A DNA stretch of 64,000 nucleotides from Phytohabitans sp052068095 (GCF_052068095.1 NZ_JBQHDG010000009.1:1-64000), one strand, 5' to 3'; numbered from the stretch's first letter, positions 35,301 to 44,999 are shown. Notes: generated from the letters alone by a model not told the origin. Program-made: numbers and translations.

Positions 35301-35658
35301 ATGGAGCGGCTGAAGCTGGCTGTGCTCTCCGCGTGCAGCTCCGGCGCCATGGCCGCGCCCAGCACGCTGCGCGACCTGGGCCTGGGCGACGCCGCCGACC
35401 AGGTCGACCTGGCCGACGGGGCGGACCCGGGCGCTCCGGTGGGCCTGGCCCGGGGGATGGTCGAGGAGCTGGGCGTCGCGGTGCTCGCGATGCGCTATCC
35501 CATCGCCGACGGGTTCGCGGTGGGATCCGGTTCCCATGCGCGAGGCGATCCGCCGCGCGGCCGAAGGCGAACGCGGTGACGACCTCACCGCCGGCCTCGA
35601 CGAAGCGAGTGCGGAGATCCTGCGCGCCTTCCTCGAAGCCCAGTCCGACGATCGCTAG
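35301..35658 (+). pseudogene. Frameshifted hypothetical gene
   Basis: From ATG 35301 the sequence reads MERLKLAVLSACSSGAM and on to RYPIADGFAV. A plausible continuation then lies one frame over from 35536 (MREAIRRAAEGERGDDLTAG to FLEAQSDDR, stop at 35658). Both halves have coding-like composition. A single-base change near 35510-35530 would join them into a protein of about 118 residues. Family not recognised. It could instead be two small genes, or a sequencing error. Confidence 0.4.
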
Positions 35659-35762
35659 CCGGCAGATTTCCACGTCCGCGTCACCTGCGGACCGTTTCTT
35701 GGGGTGCTTTCCCGCGGGCATCGCTCCCGGCCGGCGGCTCGGCCCCGCCTGGCCGGCCGCGG

Positions 35763-38700
35763 TCAGGGGCAGATCGGCGTGGATGACTGGTTCGCGGGGA
35801 GGTAGACGGAACGCTCGCGCGGGGTGAGGTCGCGGTTGGCCATCCGGCAAATCTTGTCGATGGCGGCGGCGACGGTGGGCATCCCGACCTCCCAGAGCTT
35901 CACCTCGCCCATCCAGCTGCCCGAGGCGAGAGTGCGCCCGTCGGGGCTGAACGACAGGGACAGCACATTGGCGAAATGGCCGACGAGGACGTCGCGGACC
36001 AGCCCGGTGGCCACATCCCACAGCCGGACGGTGCGGTCGTAACCGCCACTGGCCAAGGTGCGGCCGTCTGGGCTGAACGCGACCGTCATCACCTGCTGGG
36101 TGTGGTCGGTGAGAGTCAGGCGGGCCTGTCCACTTGCGACATCCCACATGCGCACGCCGTCCCAACTGCCGCTGGCGAGGGTCTTGCCGTCGGGGCTGAA
36201 CGCCACCGCGTCGACGGCGCTAACGTGGCCGGTGAGCGTGCGGTACCGCCTGCTGGCCAGGTCCCACAGCCGGACCGTGCGATCGCCGCTGCCGGTGGCA
36301 AGGGTGCGGCCGTCCGGACTGAACGCCAGCGATATCACGCCGTCGGCGTGGCCAGGCAGCGTGGCACGCAGATGCCCGGTGGTGGCCTCCCACAGCCGGA
36401 CGGTCTTGTCCGCGCCACCAGTCGCCACGGTGCGGCCGTCTCGACTGAAGGCCACCGACCACACCTCGTCGGTGTGGCCGCGGAGGGCGGCGCGTGTGCG
36501 CCTACTCGGCAGGTCCCACAACCGCCCGGTGCCGTCGAGGCTCACCGTGGCCAGCGTCTTTCCGTCCGGGCTGAACGCCACCTCCGGGACCCAGCCGGTG
36601 TGTCCGGCCAGCGTGGCCCGCGGTGGTCCACCGGTCGGGGCCCACAGCTGGGCGTTGCCGTCCGTGCTGCCGGTGACGAGGGTGTGCCCGTCCGGGCCGA
36701 TCTGCACCGTCCCCATGTTGGTCTCGCCGATGGTGAAGCTGACGCGAGGCTGGCCGACGGTCAGGTCCCAGAGCCTGGTGCCGTTGAGGCTGGCGGCGGC
36801 GATCATGCGCCCGTCGGGGCTGAATGCCGCCACGCCGGTGCCGGTGCCGGGTAGCGTGCCCCGCGGCTCTCCGGTGGCCACCTCCCACAGCCGGGGCCTG
36901 CCGTCGCTGCCGCTCGTTGCCAATATCCGGCCGTCCGGGCTGAAGTCCGTGACGTTTACGTCGGCGGTGTGGCCGGTGAGAGTGGAGCGCGGTCGCAGCG
37001 TGGCGACATCCCACAGGAGGGCCGTGTGGTCAAAGCTCCCGGTGGCCAGAGTGCGCCCGTCCGGGCTGAACGCCACCGCCCGCACCCCGGCGGTGTGGCC
37101 GTGGAGAGTGGCTCGCGGTCGCCGGCTGGTCAGATCCCACAGACGCACCGTGCGGTCTTCGCTGGAGGTGGCCAACGTGCGTCCGTCTGGGCTGAACGCG
37201 ACGTTCCACACGTGGTCGCTGTGGCCGGCGAAGGTGGCGCGCGGTCGCCCGGTGGCGACGTCCCACAGTCGCACGTTCGGGTTGTTGCTGCTGGCGGCGA
37301 GGGTGCGCCCATCTGGACTGAACACGATCGTGTACACGTCAAGGGCGTCGGCGCGCAGAGTGGCGCGGGACCGCGTGCTGGCCAAATCCCATAGCCGCAG
37401 GGTGCCGTCTGCGCTGGCCGTGGCCAAAGTGCGACCATCCGGGCTGAACTCCACTGTCCACACCGCTTCGGTGTGACCTTCGAGAGTGGCCCGCTCCCGC
37501 TTCCCGGCCAGGTCCCACAGCCGTGCCGTGCGGTCTTCGCCGGCTGTGGCCAGGGTGCTGCCGTCCGGGCTGAACGCCATCCACGGCACGCCCGCGGTGT
37601 GGCCGGTCAGCGTGGCGCGGAGTTGCCCGTCGGGCATGCTCCACAGCCGGACGGTGCCGTCGGCGGCGGCGCTGGCCAGGAGGTGCCCGTCCCGGCTGAA
37701 TGCCACGGACCCCTGTGCGTCGACGTCTGCGTCGGTGCTCAGCAGCCGCAGGAGCGGGGAGGCCTCCGCGCTGTAGATGCTGCCGAGGGCCTCCTTGGTC
37801 GGACTCGTCCGGTAGGCCTGGACGGCCAGCAGTCCCGCCAGCTCGGGGTTGGAGCTGAAAAGGGCGGTGGACTGGGCGGCGAGCTGGCGGGACAGGGCCA
37901 CCTCTTGTGCGGTGAGGGCGCTCTGCCGCTGCCGCAACGCGAGCCCCGTCGCGCCGAGGGCCACGACGAGCAGGGCGGCCAGCACCGCGGCCAGGATGCG
38001 GATGCGGCGGATCCCGATTCGTTGGTATCGCCGGCTGGCGGTCAGGAGGCTGGCGATGTGTGCCGGCAGCCGGCGCTGTCGCGACCAGTCGACGCCTTCG
38101 GCCAGGTCGCTGCCGTGCAGCAGATCGCCGGCCTCATGGTGGTCGGCCCAGCGGGTGTGCCGCTCCTCCGCGCGGCGCAGCCAGTCGTGGAAGCGATGGT
38201 CCTGGGCGACCCACTCACGCAGGGTGGCCCAGTCTCGGATGAGCGCCTCGTGGACGAGCTCGGCGACCGGGACGGCATCGGCGCCGTCCGGTCGCCCAGC
38301 CGTACGGGTTACCACGATGCGGTGATCGGTCAACACGGTCAGGACCTCGTCGACGCCGTGCTCGGACGGCTCGCCGCCGGCCGGGGCCGCGGTGCCGGCC
38401 AACTGGCGCAGCGCCGCTACGGACTTTTGCTGCCGGACCGCGGGGATGTGGTGGACGGTGTCGGCGGGGCGGACCAGCGCCGTGAGGATCCGCCGGGCGA
38501 TCGCCCGCCGCCCGGTCGGCATCTCCGCGATGGCGCTGTCGCACCAGGTGGTCAGGGCCCCGGCGATGCCACCGATCCGCTGGTACGCCTCGTGCGTCAG
38601 GGCACCCTCGTGGCGGCGCTGCCACAGCTGCTGGAGGGTGAGCTCCAGCAGCGGAAGCATCGTGACCGGGGCGTGGCGTGCCGGCTCGGCGTGGAGGTCG

Positions 38701-39728
38701 GCGGCCAGCACGTCCGTGATGATCCGCTCGGGCAGACCCTCCTGGCAGTCGAGGCCCACGGCCTCGGCCGGCCTCGTGATGATGTCGCGCAGGTCCTGGA
38801 CGTTGAGGTTTGCCGACACGTTGCACAGGCCTGGGCTCAGGGCCAGCAGCAACGCCGGCGCGTGCGAGGCCAGCCGGGGGTAGAAGTCGTCGCGCAGGGC
38901 CAGGACCACGCTCAGCCCGGGGGTGCCGATCGCGGCCGCCAACGCGTCGATCGCCCGCTGGTGGCTTGGGTCTTCCTCGTTGGCGACCGCCGGCGTCAAC
39001 AACTCCTCGAACTGGTCGACGACCAGCAGGACACGGGAAGCGGACGGCTCGCCGGCCAGCCGGTCCGCGACCGCCGCACCGATCGGTCGGCTCTCCACGT
39101 CGTCGAGCCCCGCGCGGCGCAGCTCGGCCAGCAGATCTTTGCCGGGCCGGACCAGCGTCCTGATCCACCGGTCGCTGCCGGGCAATTGGCCCGCCGCCAG
39201 CGCGGGCAGGACACCCGCCTGGAGCACCGAGGACTTGCCGGCCCCGGACGGGCCGAGCAGCAGGACGCCGCGCGGGTGGGCGGCCAGCGCGGCCAACACG
39301 TCGTGCACCGCCGCGTCGCGCCCGTGAAACCACTCGCTGTGCTCGGCGGTGAACGACTCAAGCCCTCGATACGGGCACACGTCGGTGCGGACGGTGCGGC
39401 GCCGCCCGGCCCGCAGCGCGGCCAACTCGCGCACCATTCGCGCATGCGATTCACGCCATGGTCGTAGATCGGGCTCGCCGGTCGCACCGGCGTGCAAAGC
39501 GCAGGCCCGGACGAATGCCTCTACGAACTCCCAAGGAGCCGCCGAGCGACCGGTCAGCTTGTCATGAATGGTCCCTCGCGTGTACGGCAAACCGACTTTA
39601 TCGGTAAGTCTCACCAGATCGCGCACCGAGGGTCCGCCGGAATTGATCTGCAACTCGCGTAATCGCTCGGCGAAATCCTGCACGGGATCAGCGTGGCTCG
39701 CCACCTCGCCAGCACCGTGGGCGTCCAT
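35763..39728 (-). CDS. STAND NTPase with WD40 repeats and N-terminal HTH
   Basis: A 1321-residue signalling ATPase. Residues 17-85 are an XRE-like helix-turn-helix region common to actinomycete proteins of this class. A novel STAND NTPase domain (about 115-560) follows, with Walker A GPSGAGKSS (159-167) and Walker B LLVVDQFEE (234-242). One transmembrane helix lies at about 579-602. Then come about 15 WD40 units (about 670-1290; consensus VAFSPDGRTLATGSxDxTVRLWD), enough for two seven-bladed propellers. The tail DKICRMANRDLTPRERSVYLP is usual. The ATG has GAGAGGGG upstream. Such proteins sense a ligand through the propellers. Some STANDs are immune receptors, but no effector domain is obvious here. 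Confidence 0.9.
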   Translation of the reverse strand: MDAHGAGEVASHADPVQDFAERLRELQINSGGPSVRDLVRLTDKVGLPYTRGTIHDKLTGRSAAPWEFVEAFVRACALHAGATGEPDLRPWRESHARMVRELAALRAGRRRTVRTDVCPYRGLESFTAEHSEWFHGRDAAVHDVLAALAAHPRGVLLLGPSGAGKSSVLQAGVLPALAAGQLPGSDRWIRTLVRPGKDLLAELRRAGLDDVESRPIGAAVADRLAGEPSASRVLLVVDQFEELLTPAVANEEDPSHQRAIDALAAAIGTPGLSVVLALRDDFYPRLASHAPALLLALSPGLCNVSANLNVQDLRDIITRPAEAVGLDCQEGLPERIITDVLAADLHAEPARHAPVTMLPLLELTLQQLWQRRHEGALTHEAYQRIGGIAGALTTWCDSAIAEMPTGRRAIARRILTALVRPADTVHHIPAVRQQKSVAALRQLAGTAAPAGGEPSEHGVDEVLTVLTDHRIVVTRTAGRPDGADAVPVAELVHEALIRDWATLREWVAQDHRFHDWLRRAEERHTRWADHHEAGDLLHGSDLAEGVDWSRQRRLPAHIASLLTASRRYQRIGIRRIRILAAVLAALLVVALGATGLALRQRQSALTAQEVALSRQLAAQSTALFSSNPELAGLLAVQAYRTSPTKEALGSIYSAEASPLLRLLSTDADVDAQGSVAFSRDGHLLASAAADGTVRLWSMPDGQLRATLTGHTAGVPWMAFSPDGSTLATAGEDRTARLWDLAGKRERATLEGHTEAVWTVEFSPDGRTLATASADGTLRLWDLASTRSRATLRADALDVYTIVFSPDGRTLAASSNNPNVRLWDVATGRPRATFAGHSDHVWNVAFSPDGRTLATSSEDRTVRLWDLTSRRPRATLHGHTAGVRAVAFSPDGRTLATGSFDHTALLWDVATLRPRSTLTGHTADVNVTDFSPDGRILATSGSDGRPRLWEVATGEPRGTLPGTGTGVAAFSPDGRMIAAASLNGTRLWDLTVGQPRVSFTIGETNMGTVQIGPDGHTLVTGSTDGNAQLWAPTGGPPRATLAGHTGWVPEVAFSPDGKTLATVSLDGTGRLWDLPSRRTRAALRGHTDEVWSVAFSRDGRTVATGGADKTVRLWEATTGHLRATLPGHADGVISLAFSPDGRTLATGSGDRTVRLWDLASRRYRTLTGHVSAVDAVAFSPDGKTLASGSWDGVRMWDVASGQARLTLTDHTQQVMTVAFSPDGRTLASGGYDRTVRLWDVATGLVRDVLVGHFANVLSLSFSPDGRTLASGSWMGEVKLWEVGMPTVAAAIDKICRMANRDLTPRERSVYLPANQSSTPICP

Positions 39729-39946
39729 CTGCCGACCCCTCTCAGGTCAGGCCAGCCGCGCCGCGCTGTCCGCGAGTCGTCCGGGAACATCGCCGGACAC
39801 CACATCGGACAGATGTCATGGGAGCCGCAAGCCCGATCCAGGATGTGCGATTCATCCTGCCAGGCCCGCGCTTATCGCGGTAGTCGCCGATTGGGCTGCG
39901 AAAGCAATTAGTGACCTCCTTCCACATTGCCTTCGAGGAGACCGCG

Positions 39947-40489
39947 ATGAACCCCGACGTGATCACATTTGGTGGAGATCCCGAGCCATCGTCCACCTCG
40001 CCGACCAGGCGCCGAATGCGAAAGCTCGCCGAGAAGGCGACGCTCGTCGTGGCGACCGGCGCGGTCCTGCTGGCCGTCCACACGACCGGCGGCGACCGAT
40101 CGCCGGAGGCCCAGCCGGCGGGGCCCGCCCTGCCCCCGCCGTCCGCCGAGACGATCTCGCCGGTACACCTCCAGCTTGTCGTGCCCGAGTCGGCGGCACC
40201 GGGCGAGCGGCTGACCGTGCTGGCGTTTCGCAACCGCCGGCTGTGCGGTGCGGCGGAGCTGCGCTTCGACGGCGCCCCGACGGCGCACAAGCTTCTCCGG
40301 TACGCGGCTCCGGCCAACCAGGACCACGCGCAGATCTTCATGGCGATGGACGTGCCCAGGTCCGCCAAGCCAGGTAGCCACGAAATCGCGCTGTACGGGC
40401 CGAAGCCGGGGGGCTCGGGTCCCATCTGCGGCGACGTCGCCGAGCATCAGGGCCGCCTCGCCACGGCCACCATCTCGGTCGACCGGTGA
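39947..40489 (+). CDS. Hypothetical membrane-anchored protein
   Basis: A 180-residue protein with a charged N-terminus, one hydrophobic helix (about 32-48) and a Pro-rich stalk before a 100-residue outer beta domain (PVHLQLVVPESAAPGERLTVLAFRN, then CGAAELRF and GPICGDV). The two cysteines may form a disulfide. The ATG at 39947 has GAGGAG 6 bases upstream; a GTG at 39911 is possible. It is divergent from the STAND gene across about 220 bp. Family not recognised. Confidence 0.65.
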   Translation: MNPDVITFGGDPEPSSTSPTRRRMRKLAEKATLVVATGAVLLAVHTTGGDRSPEAQPAGPALPPPSAETISPVHLQLVVPESAAPGERLTVLAFRNRRLCGAAELRFDGAPTAHKLLRYAAPANQDHAQIFMAMDVPRSAKPGSHEIALYGPKPGGSGPICGDVAEHQGRLATATISVDR

Positions 40490-40513
40490 GCCGGCCTGGG
40501 TAGGCTTCGGTCC

Positions 40514-41203
40514 ATGGCGGTGATGATCCAGAGCTGGCGCGATCTCACCTTCCTGCACTGGCGATACCCCGCCGATCAGGTGCAGGCACTCCTGCCGTCC
40601 GGTCTGACGGTGGAGACCCACGACGGCACCGCCTGGATCGGCCTGGTCCCGTTCCGGATGGAGGGCGTGCGCCTGCCCGGCGTTCCCGCACTCCCGTGGC
40701 TGTCCCGGTTTCCGGAGACCAACGTGCGCACCTACGTCCGCGGGCCGGACGGGCTCAGTGGCATCTGGTTCTTCTCGCTCGACGCCGGCCGGCTGCCCGC
40801 GGTGTCTGCCGGCCGGGCGGCGTATGGCCTGCCGTATTTCTGGTCCGGCATGGCCGTCGAGGTCGTCGGACCGCGCATGGTCTACCGCGCCCGCCGGCGC
40901 TGGCCGGGCACTGCCGGCGCCCGGTGCGACGTCTCGGTGCGCGTCGGTGAGGAGCTGGCCGAGACCGGCGTCCGGCCGCTCGACCACTTCCTCACCGCCC
41001 GATTCCGGCTCTACAGCCGGCTCGCCGGGCGCATGGTCGCCGCGAACGCCGAGCACCCGCCGTGGCCCCTGCGCCGGGCCGAGGTCGAGCACCTCGACCA
41101 GGACGTGGTACAGGCCGCGGGACTGCCCACGCCGGACCACGAGCCGCTCGTGCTCGCCTCGACCGGCGTCACCGTCCAGATTGGAATGTGGCGGCCGGTC
41201 TGA
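40514..41203 (+). CDS. DUF2071 family protein (YqjF-like)
   Basis: A 229-residue cytosolic protein of the DUF2071 family: QSWRDLTFLHWRYPADQVQALLPSGL (6-31), then WIGLVPFRMEGVR, ETNVRTYVRG, GIWFFSLDA and ARRAYGLPYFWSGM-type segments. The fold is acetoacetate-decarboxylase-like, but no activity is known. It lies 24 bp after the membrane-anchored hypothetical gene, possibly co-transcribed. Confidence 0.88.
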   Translation: MAVMIQSWRDLTFLHWRYPADQVQALLPSGLTVETHDGTAWIGLVPFRMEGVRLPGVPALPWLSRFPETNVRTYVRGPDGLSGIWFFSLDAGRLPAVSAGRAAYGLPYFWSGMAVEVVGPRMVYRARRRWPGTAGARCDVSVRVGEELAETGVRPLDHFLTARFRLYSRLAGRMVAANAEHPPWPLRRAEVEHLDQDVVQAAGLPTPDHEPLVLASTGVTVQIGMWRPV

Positions 41204-41240
41204 CGATCGGCTCGACGGTCAGCTCGGCCGCCGTCGACGG

Positions 41241-41928
41241 TCAGAGCAGGGACAGCGCGGCGCGCGCGATGACCCAGCTCGTGTACTTCATCGCTTCGGA
41301 CCTGACCCGATCCTTGTCCACGGGTGGAGTCACGGGCGTTTCCTCGCACGAGTGCCACGGCTCGCACGAACCACAGCTCGAACAGGTTCGAGTCGTCCTC
41401 GTACTGTCGCCATTCGGTGCAGTACGGCGCGATCTTCGTGATCACCGTGTTGTTGGCGCCGACCAGCGCCTGCCGTAGACCGTCGTTGCCGAGCCCGGTG
41501 TGCGACCGAGCCGTCATGGCAATCGGCCCGACCACGTTCACCGCCAGGCCGAGCAGGTCGACGGTGGGTTTGTCGTCGGGCGGCACGACCGGGTCGGGTT
41601 GCGGCGGCCGGACCTGAGCCGCCCGCAGGTGGGTGTCGATCAATGTCACGCACGTCGTGGCGTCCTGTGCCCACGCCCGCGCGGCGGCCGGCGCGAGCCG
41701 CTCGAGATCGGCGAACTCGTTGACGTGCCGGGTGGCGCAGGCGCGCACGCCGGCGATGGGTATCCGCTCCACGTGGGCCAGGACGTCGGCGCGGATGCCC
41801 GCCACCGCGGTCACCACTTGCCGGACCACCTGCTCGGGCTGGCCGCCGCCGGCGAGTGTGCCGTAGATCTGGGTGATCGGGCTGAGCAGCGAGCCGGTGT
41901 CGGCCTGCGCCGGCCGCGCACCGGGCAC
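41241..41928 (-). pseudogene. Frameshifted hypothetical gene
   Basis: The minus strand reads a coherent protein from GTG 41928 (AGGAAA just upstream): LLSPITQIYGTLAGGG, then CATRHVNEFADLERLAPAA and CTEWRQYEDDSNLFELWFVRAVALVR. Near 41342 the frame breaks. The natural-looking end (ETPVTPPVDKDRVRSEAMKY to ALSLL, stop 41241) is in another frame, consistent with one extra G in GCGAGGAAACG. Without the shift the frame continues into sequence antisense to the DUF2071 gene. About 228 residues if intact. Family unknown; sequencing error is possible. Confidence 0.55.
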
Positions 41929-41968
41929 GTTTCCTAAGGTGTCGCCGTGACCTGGGCGATGCTGCGGA

Positions 41969-42520
41969 TCACGCCGGCCGGCCACCAAAGCGCCAGGCGT
42001 GCACCTCGATGTCGGCGTACCGGTCCCGGGCCAGCAAAGCGCCCGCCTCGTGCGGGTCCGGCGCATGGACGAGTGCCGCGGTGCCCAGCCACACGGTGCC
42101 GTCGTCGGACAGCAGCGGCCCGTACGCGATCAACTCGTCCCGGCCCGCCGGCACCGCGAGGTCAGCGGCCGGCCCCGCGCCCAGCCCGAGCACCAGGTAT
42201 CGGTCGCCACCGGTCCGGCCGCCAGGAAAGTCCCACATGTCGCGGCCCAACACATTGCGCCACCGGCGCAACAGCACATCCCGGTACACACCGGCCTGAT
42301 AGTTGGGCTCGTCGAACGCGAACGCCCGCGCGGCGGCCGGATCGGGCAGGTCGACGATGTGCACGCTGCCGGTGGCCGTCTCACCGTCGCCGGCGAGAGT
42401 GGGGCCGCGAGCGATCATCTGTCCGGAGTATCGGTCCATGTAGGACCAATGCTCTTCCAACAGCTCCTCGCGCAGCGCCATCGAGTCGGACCGGTCACGG
42501 TGGTAGCAGAAGAACTCCAT
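41969..42520 (-). CDS. YCII-related protein, probably tandem YCII domains
   Basis: A 183-residue protein. The first half (MEFFCYHRDRSDSMALREELLEEHWSYMD, then MIARGPTLAGDG..TGSVHIVDLPDPAAARAFAFDEPN) is a clear YCII domain with the usual ARGP motif and His. The second half (IAYGPLLSDDG..GTAALVHAPDPHEAGALLARD) repeats the same pattern, so the protein appears to be a tandem duplication fused in one chain. YCII proteins are small possible enzymes. It is downstream of the GAPDH gene on the same strand, with a 62-bp gap. Confidence 0.85.
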   Translation of the reverse strand: MEFFCYHRDRSDSMALREELLEEHWSYMDRYSGQMIARGPTLAGDGETATGSVHIVDLPDPAAARAFAFDEPNYQAGVYRDVLLRRWRNVLGRDMWDFPGGRTGGDRYLVLGLGAGPAADLAVPAGRDELIAYGPLLSDDGTVWLGTAALVHAPDPHEAGALLARDRYADIEVHAWRFGGRPA

Positions 42521-42582
42521 ACCCCGCAGTCTGGCGTCCACGGCCGGCACGACGCGGAACGCCTCGGCGTGCGGCGTGCCGG

Positions 42583-43590
42583 CTACTCCAACGGGGAGGC
42601 GGCGAGCAGTTCGAGCGTGTCGATCACACGGTTGGAGAAGCCCCATTCGTTGTCGTACCAGGCGACGACCTTGACGTGGCGGCCGTCGACCCGGGTGAGG
42701 GCCGAGTCGAAGATCGACGACGCCGGGTTGCCGACGATGTCGGAGGAGACCAGGGGATCCTCCGAGTACTCGAGTACGCCGGTGAGCGGCCCGTCCGCCG
42801 CCACCCGGTACGCGGTCAGCACCTCGTCGCGGGTCACGTCCCGGGCGACGCTCGTGTTGAGCTCGACGATCGAGCCCACCGGCACCGGTACGCGGATCGA
42901 GTCGCCGGACAGCTTGCCGTCGAGGCGGGGCAGCACCTTGCCGATCGCCTTGGCGGCACCGGTCGTGGTCGGCGCGATGTTGACAGCGGCGGCGCGGGCG
43001 CGGCGGGCGTCGCGGTGCGGGCCGTCCTGGAGGTTCTGCTCCTGCGTGTAGGCGTGCACCGTGGTCATGAAGCCGTGCTCGATGCCGGCGAGCTCGTCGA
43101 GGACCGCGGCCAGCGGCGCCAGCGCGTTGGTCGTGCAGGAGGCGTTCGAGACGATCGTGTGCGCGGCCGGGTCGTACGCGTCGTTGTTGACCCCGTAGGC
43201 CAGCGTGACGTCCGCCCCGTCCGAGGGAGCGCCGACCAGCACCTTCTTCGCCCCCGCGGTGAGGTGGGCGCGGGCGGCGGCGGCCGACGTGAAGCGGCCG
43301 GTCACCTCGAGCACGATGTCGACGCCGAGCCGCGCCCAGGGCAGCTCGGCCGGTTCCCGCCGCGCGAGCACCGTGATGCGGCGACCGTCGACCACCAAGG
43401 CGTCCCCGTCGACGGTTACCGGCCGGCCCAGCCGACCGGCGGTGCTGTCGAACGCGAGCAGGCGGGCGAGGGCGGCGGGTTCGGTGAGATCGTTGACGGC
43501 GACGACGTCGAGCTTGCTGTCGCGTTCCAGCAGCGCGCGCAGCACATTGCGGCCGATACGGCCGAATCCGTTGATGGCGATGCGTGTCAT
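42583..43590 (-). CDS. gap: Glyceraldehyde-3-phosphate dehydrogenase, type I
   Basis: A 335-residue glycolytic enzyme converting glyceraldehyde-3-phosphate to 1,3-bisphosphoglycerate. The NAD loop INGFGRIGRN (6-15), active-site ASCTTN with Cys152 and His179 (TTVHAYT) are present, and the C-terminal WYDNEWGFSNR is typical. ATG 43590 begins at the homology start. It is separate from pgk and tpi, so it is probably a second gap copy rather than the main glycolytic operon. The next gene upstream encodes an AraC-type regulator on the same strand. Confidence 0.95.
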   Translation of the reverse strand: MTRIAINGFGRIGRNVLRALLERDSKLDVVAVNDLTEPAALARLLAFDSTAGRLGRPVTVDGDALVVDGRRITVLARREPAELPWARLGVDIVLEVTGRFTSAAAARAHLTAGAKKVLVGAPSDGADVTLAYGVNNDAYDPAAHTIVSNASCTTNALAPLAAVLDELAGIEHGFMTTVHAYTQEQNLQDGPHRDARRARAAAVNIAPTTTGAAKAIGKVLPRLDGKLSGDSIRVPVPVGSIVELNTSVARDVTRDEVLTAYRVAADGPLTGVLEYSEDPLVSSDIVGNPASSIFDSALTRVDGRHVKVVAWYDNEWGFSNRVIDTLELLAASPLE

Positions 43591-43653
43591 GAGTCCAGAT
43601 TCGGGTTTCGTGGCCGGCCGGGACAGCGGCGTGAGCGCCACGGTCCGCAAGGA

Positions 43654-44619
43654 TCACGCCACCTGGTTGCCGCGGGCGAAGGTGCGGCGGTACTCGCTCG
43701 GGGTGGTGCCGAGGATGCGCCGGAAATGCAGCCGCAGGTTGGCCGCGGTGCCCAGCCCGACGTCGGCGGCGATCTGCTCGACGCTGCGCTGTGACCGTTC
43801 GAGCAGCTCGCGGGCCATGTCGATGCGGGCGCGCAGGACCCACTGCATCGGCGTGTACCCGGTGTCCTGGACGAACCGCCGGGAGAACGTGCGCGGCGAC
43901 ACCGCCGCGTGCTGGGCGAGAGTCTCGAGCGTGAGGGGCTTGTCGAGCCGGTGCAGCGCCCACTCGCGGGTAACCGCGAACCGTTCGCCGAGCGGCTCGG
44001 GCACGCTGCGCGGCACGTACTGCGCCTGGCCACCGCTGCGGTGCGGTGCCGCGACAAGCCGGCGGGCCGCGTGGTTGGAGGCGGCCACCCCAAGATCACC
44101 GCGCAAGATGTGCAGGCAGAGGTCGATGCCCGAGGCCGCGCCGGCCGACGTCAGCACACTGCCCTCGTCGACGAACAGCACATTTTCGTCCACCCGCACG
44201 GTCGGGTGCTTTTCCGCGAGCGCCCGGGTGTAGTGCCAATGCGTGGTGGCCCGCCGGCCGTCGAGCAGACCGGTCGCGGCCAGCGCGAACGCCCCCGTCG
44301 AGATCGCGGCCAGCCGCGCGCCCCGCCCGTGCGCGGCGATCAGCGCGTCGACCACGACCGGCGGGGGATCGTCACGGTCCGGAAAGCGGTAGCCCGGGAT
44401 GAAGACGATGTCGGCCCATGCGAGCGCGTCAAGGCCGTCGGCGACGTGGTAAGAAAGGCCGTCACCGCCGGTCACCAGGCCGGGCGCCGGCCCGCACACC
44501 CGCACTTCGTACGGCATGCTCGCCCGCGTCGTGAACACCTGCGCCGGGATGCCCACGTCGAGCGGCTTCGCCCCCTCGAGCACGAGGACGGCGACCCGAC
44601 GCAGACGACCGACAGCCAC
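43654..44619 (-). CDS. GlxA-type AraC family regulator with DJ-1/PfpI domain
   Basis: A 321-residue regulator: an N-terminal DJ-1/PfpI-like domain (7-190; VAVLVLEGAKPLDVGIPAQVF and IFIPGY-like strands, no clear nucleophile Cys at the usual elbow, which reads AISTGAF) and a C-terminal pair of AraC helix-turn-helix motifs (about 215-312; LETLAQHAAVSPRTFSRRF and IAADVGLGTAANLRLHFRRILGTTPSEYRR). It is upstream of and co-directional with gap and may control it. Confidence 0.93.
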   Translation of the reverse strand: MAVGRLRRVAVLVLEGAKPLDVGIPAQVFTTRASMPYEVRVCGPAPGLVTGGDGLSYHVADGLDALAWADIVFIPGYRFPDRDDPPPVVVDALIAAHGRGARLAAISTGAFALAATGLLDGRRATTHWHYTRALAEKHPTVRVDENVLFVDEGSVLTSAGAASGIDLCLHILRGDLGVAASNHAARRLVAAPHRSGGQAQYVPRSVPEPLGERFAVTREWALHRLDKPLTLETLAQHAAVSPRTFSRRFVQDTGYTPMQWVLRARIDMARELLERSQRSVEQIAADVGLGTAANLRLHFRRILGTTPSEYRRTFARGNQVA

Positions 44620-44668
44620 GACCCCACACTAGAAATCTTCCGCGTCGGCCGTCACCCGGGCAGCAGCG

Positions 44669-44701
44669 CGGCCCCTTCCTGATTACTGAGGAAAGGGGCC
44701 G
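44669..44701. repeat. Strong hairpin at island border
   Basis: CGGCCCCTTCCT and AGGAAAGGGGCCG pair over 12 bases with one bulged A around the loop GATTACTG. It lies between the GlxA-type gene start and the HTH gene. Similar GGCCCCTT hairpins recur in Micromonosporaceae intergenic DNA (from memory). It could be a terminator or a repeat. Confidence 0.55.
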
Positions 44702-44717
44702 TGAGCTGGGAGAATGT

Positions 44718-44999
44718 GTGGAGGTCCTACGGCGATACTCGAACTGCCAGGATCTCGTTGGTCCCATGATCGACGTACCGCGGCGGATCGAAGCAGGTGA
44801 TCGGACGGACGAGCTTGGCGTCTTCAGTACCGGCGAACCGAGCATGACCCGGCGGCTGACCGAGGCGGAGCGAGAAGAGTTGGTCGAGCGCTTCAGGGCC
44901 GGGACCCGGATTCGCGCCCTCGCGGAGCAGTATGGCGTTAGCGAGAGTTGCGTGAAGCGCACGCTACGCCGAAGCGGCGTTGGGCGGTACCACCGTTGA
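44718..44999 (+). CDS. Small helix-turn-helix protein
   Basis: A 93-residue protein. The last 50 residues form a resolvase-like helix-turn-helix (MTRRLTEAEREELVERF, then RALAEQYGVSESCVKRTLRRSG). The first 42 residues have no clear fold. The start may be GTG 44718 or ATG 44844; the shorter form would be the HTH alone. Such modules occur at the C-terminus of serine recombinases and as stand-alone regulators. It marks the left side of an accessory stretch, so it may be a recombinase remnant. Confidence 0.6.
   Translation: MEVLRRYSNCQDLVGPMIDVPRRIEAGDRTDELGVFSTGEPSMTRRLTEAEREELVERFRAGTRIRALAEQYGVSESCVKRTLRRSGVGRYHR

Noticed and set aside
44731..44739. GGCGATACT shared with the tRNA-Val 3' end (50961-50969) as a left attachment site
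   Set aside because: Only nine bases match and flanks do not; such a match is expected by chance in 64 kb.
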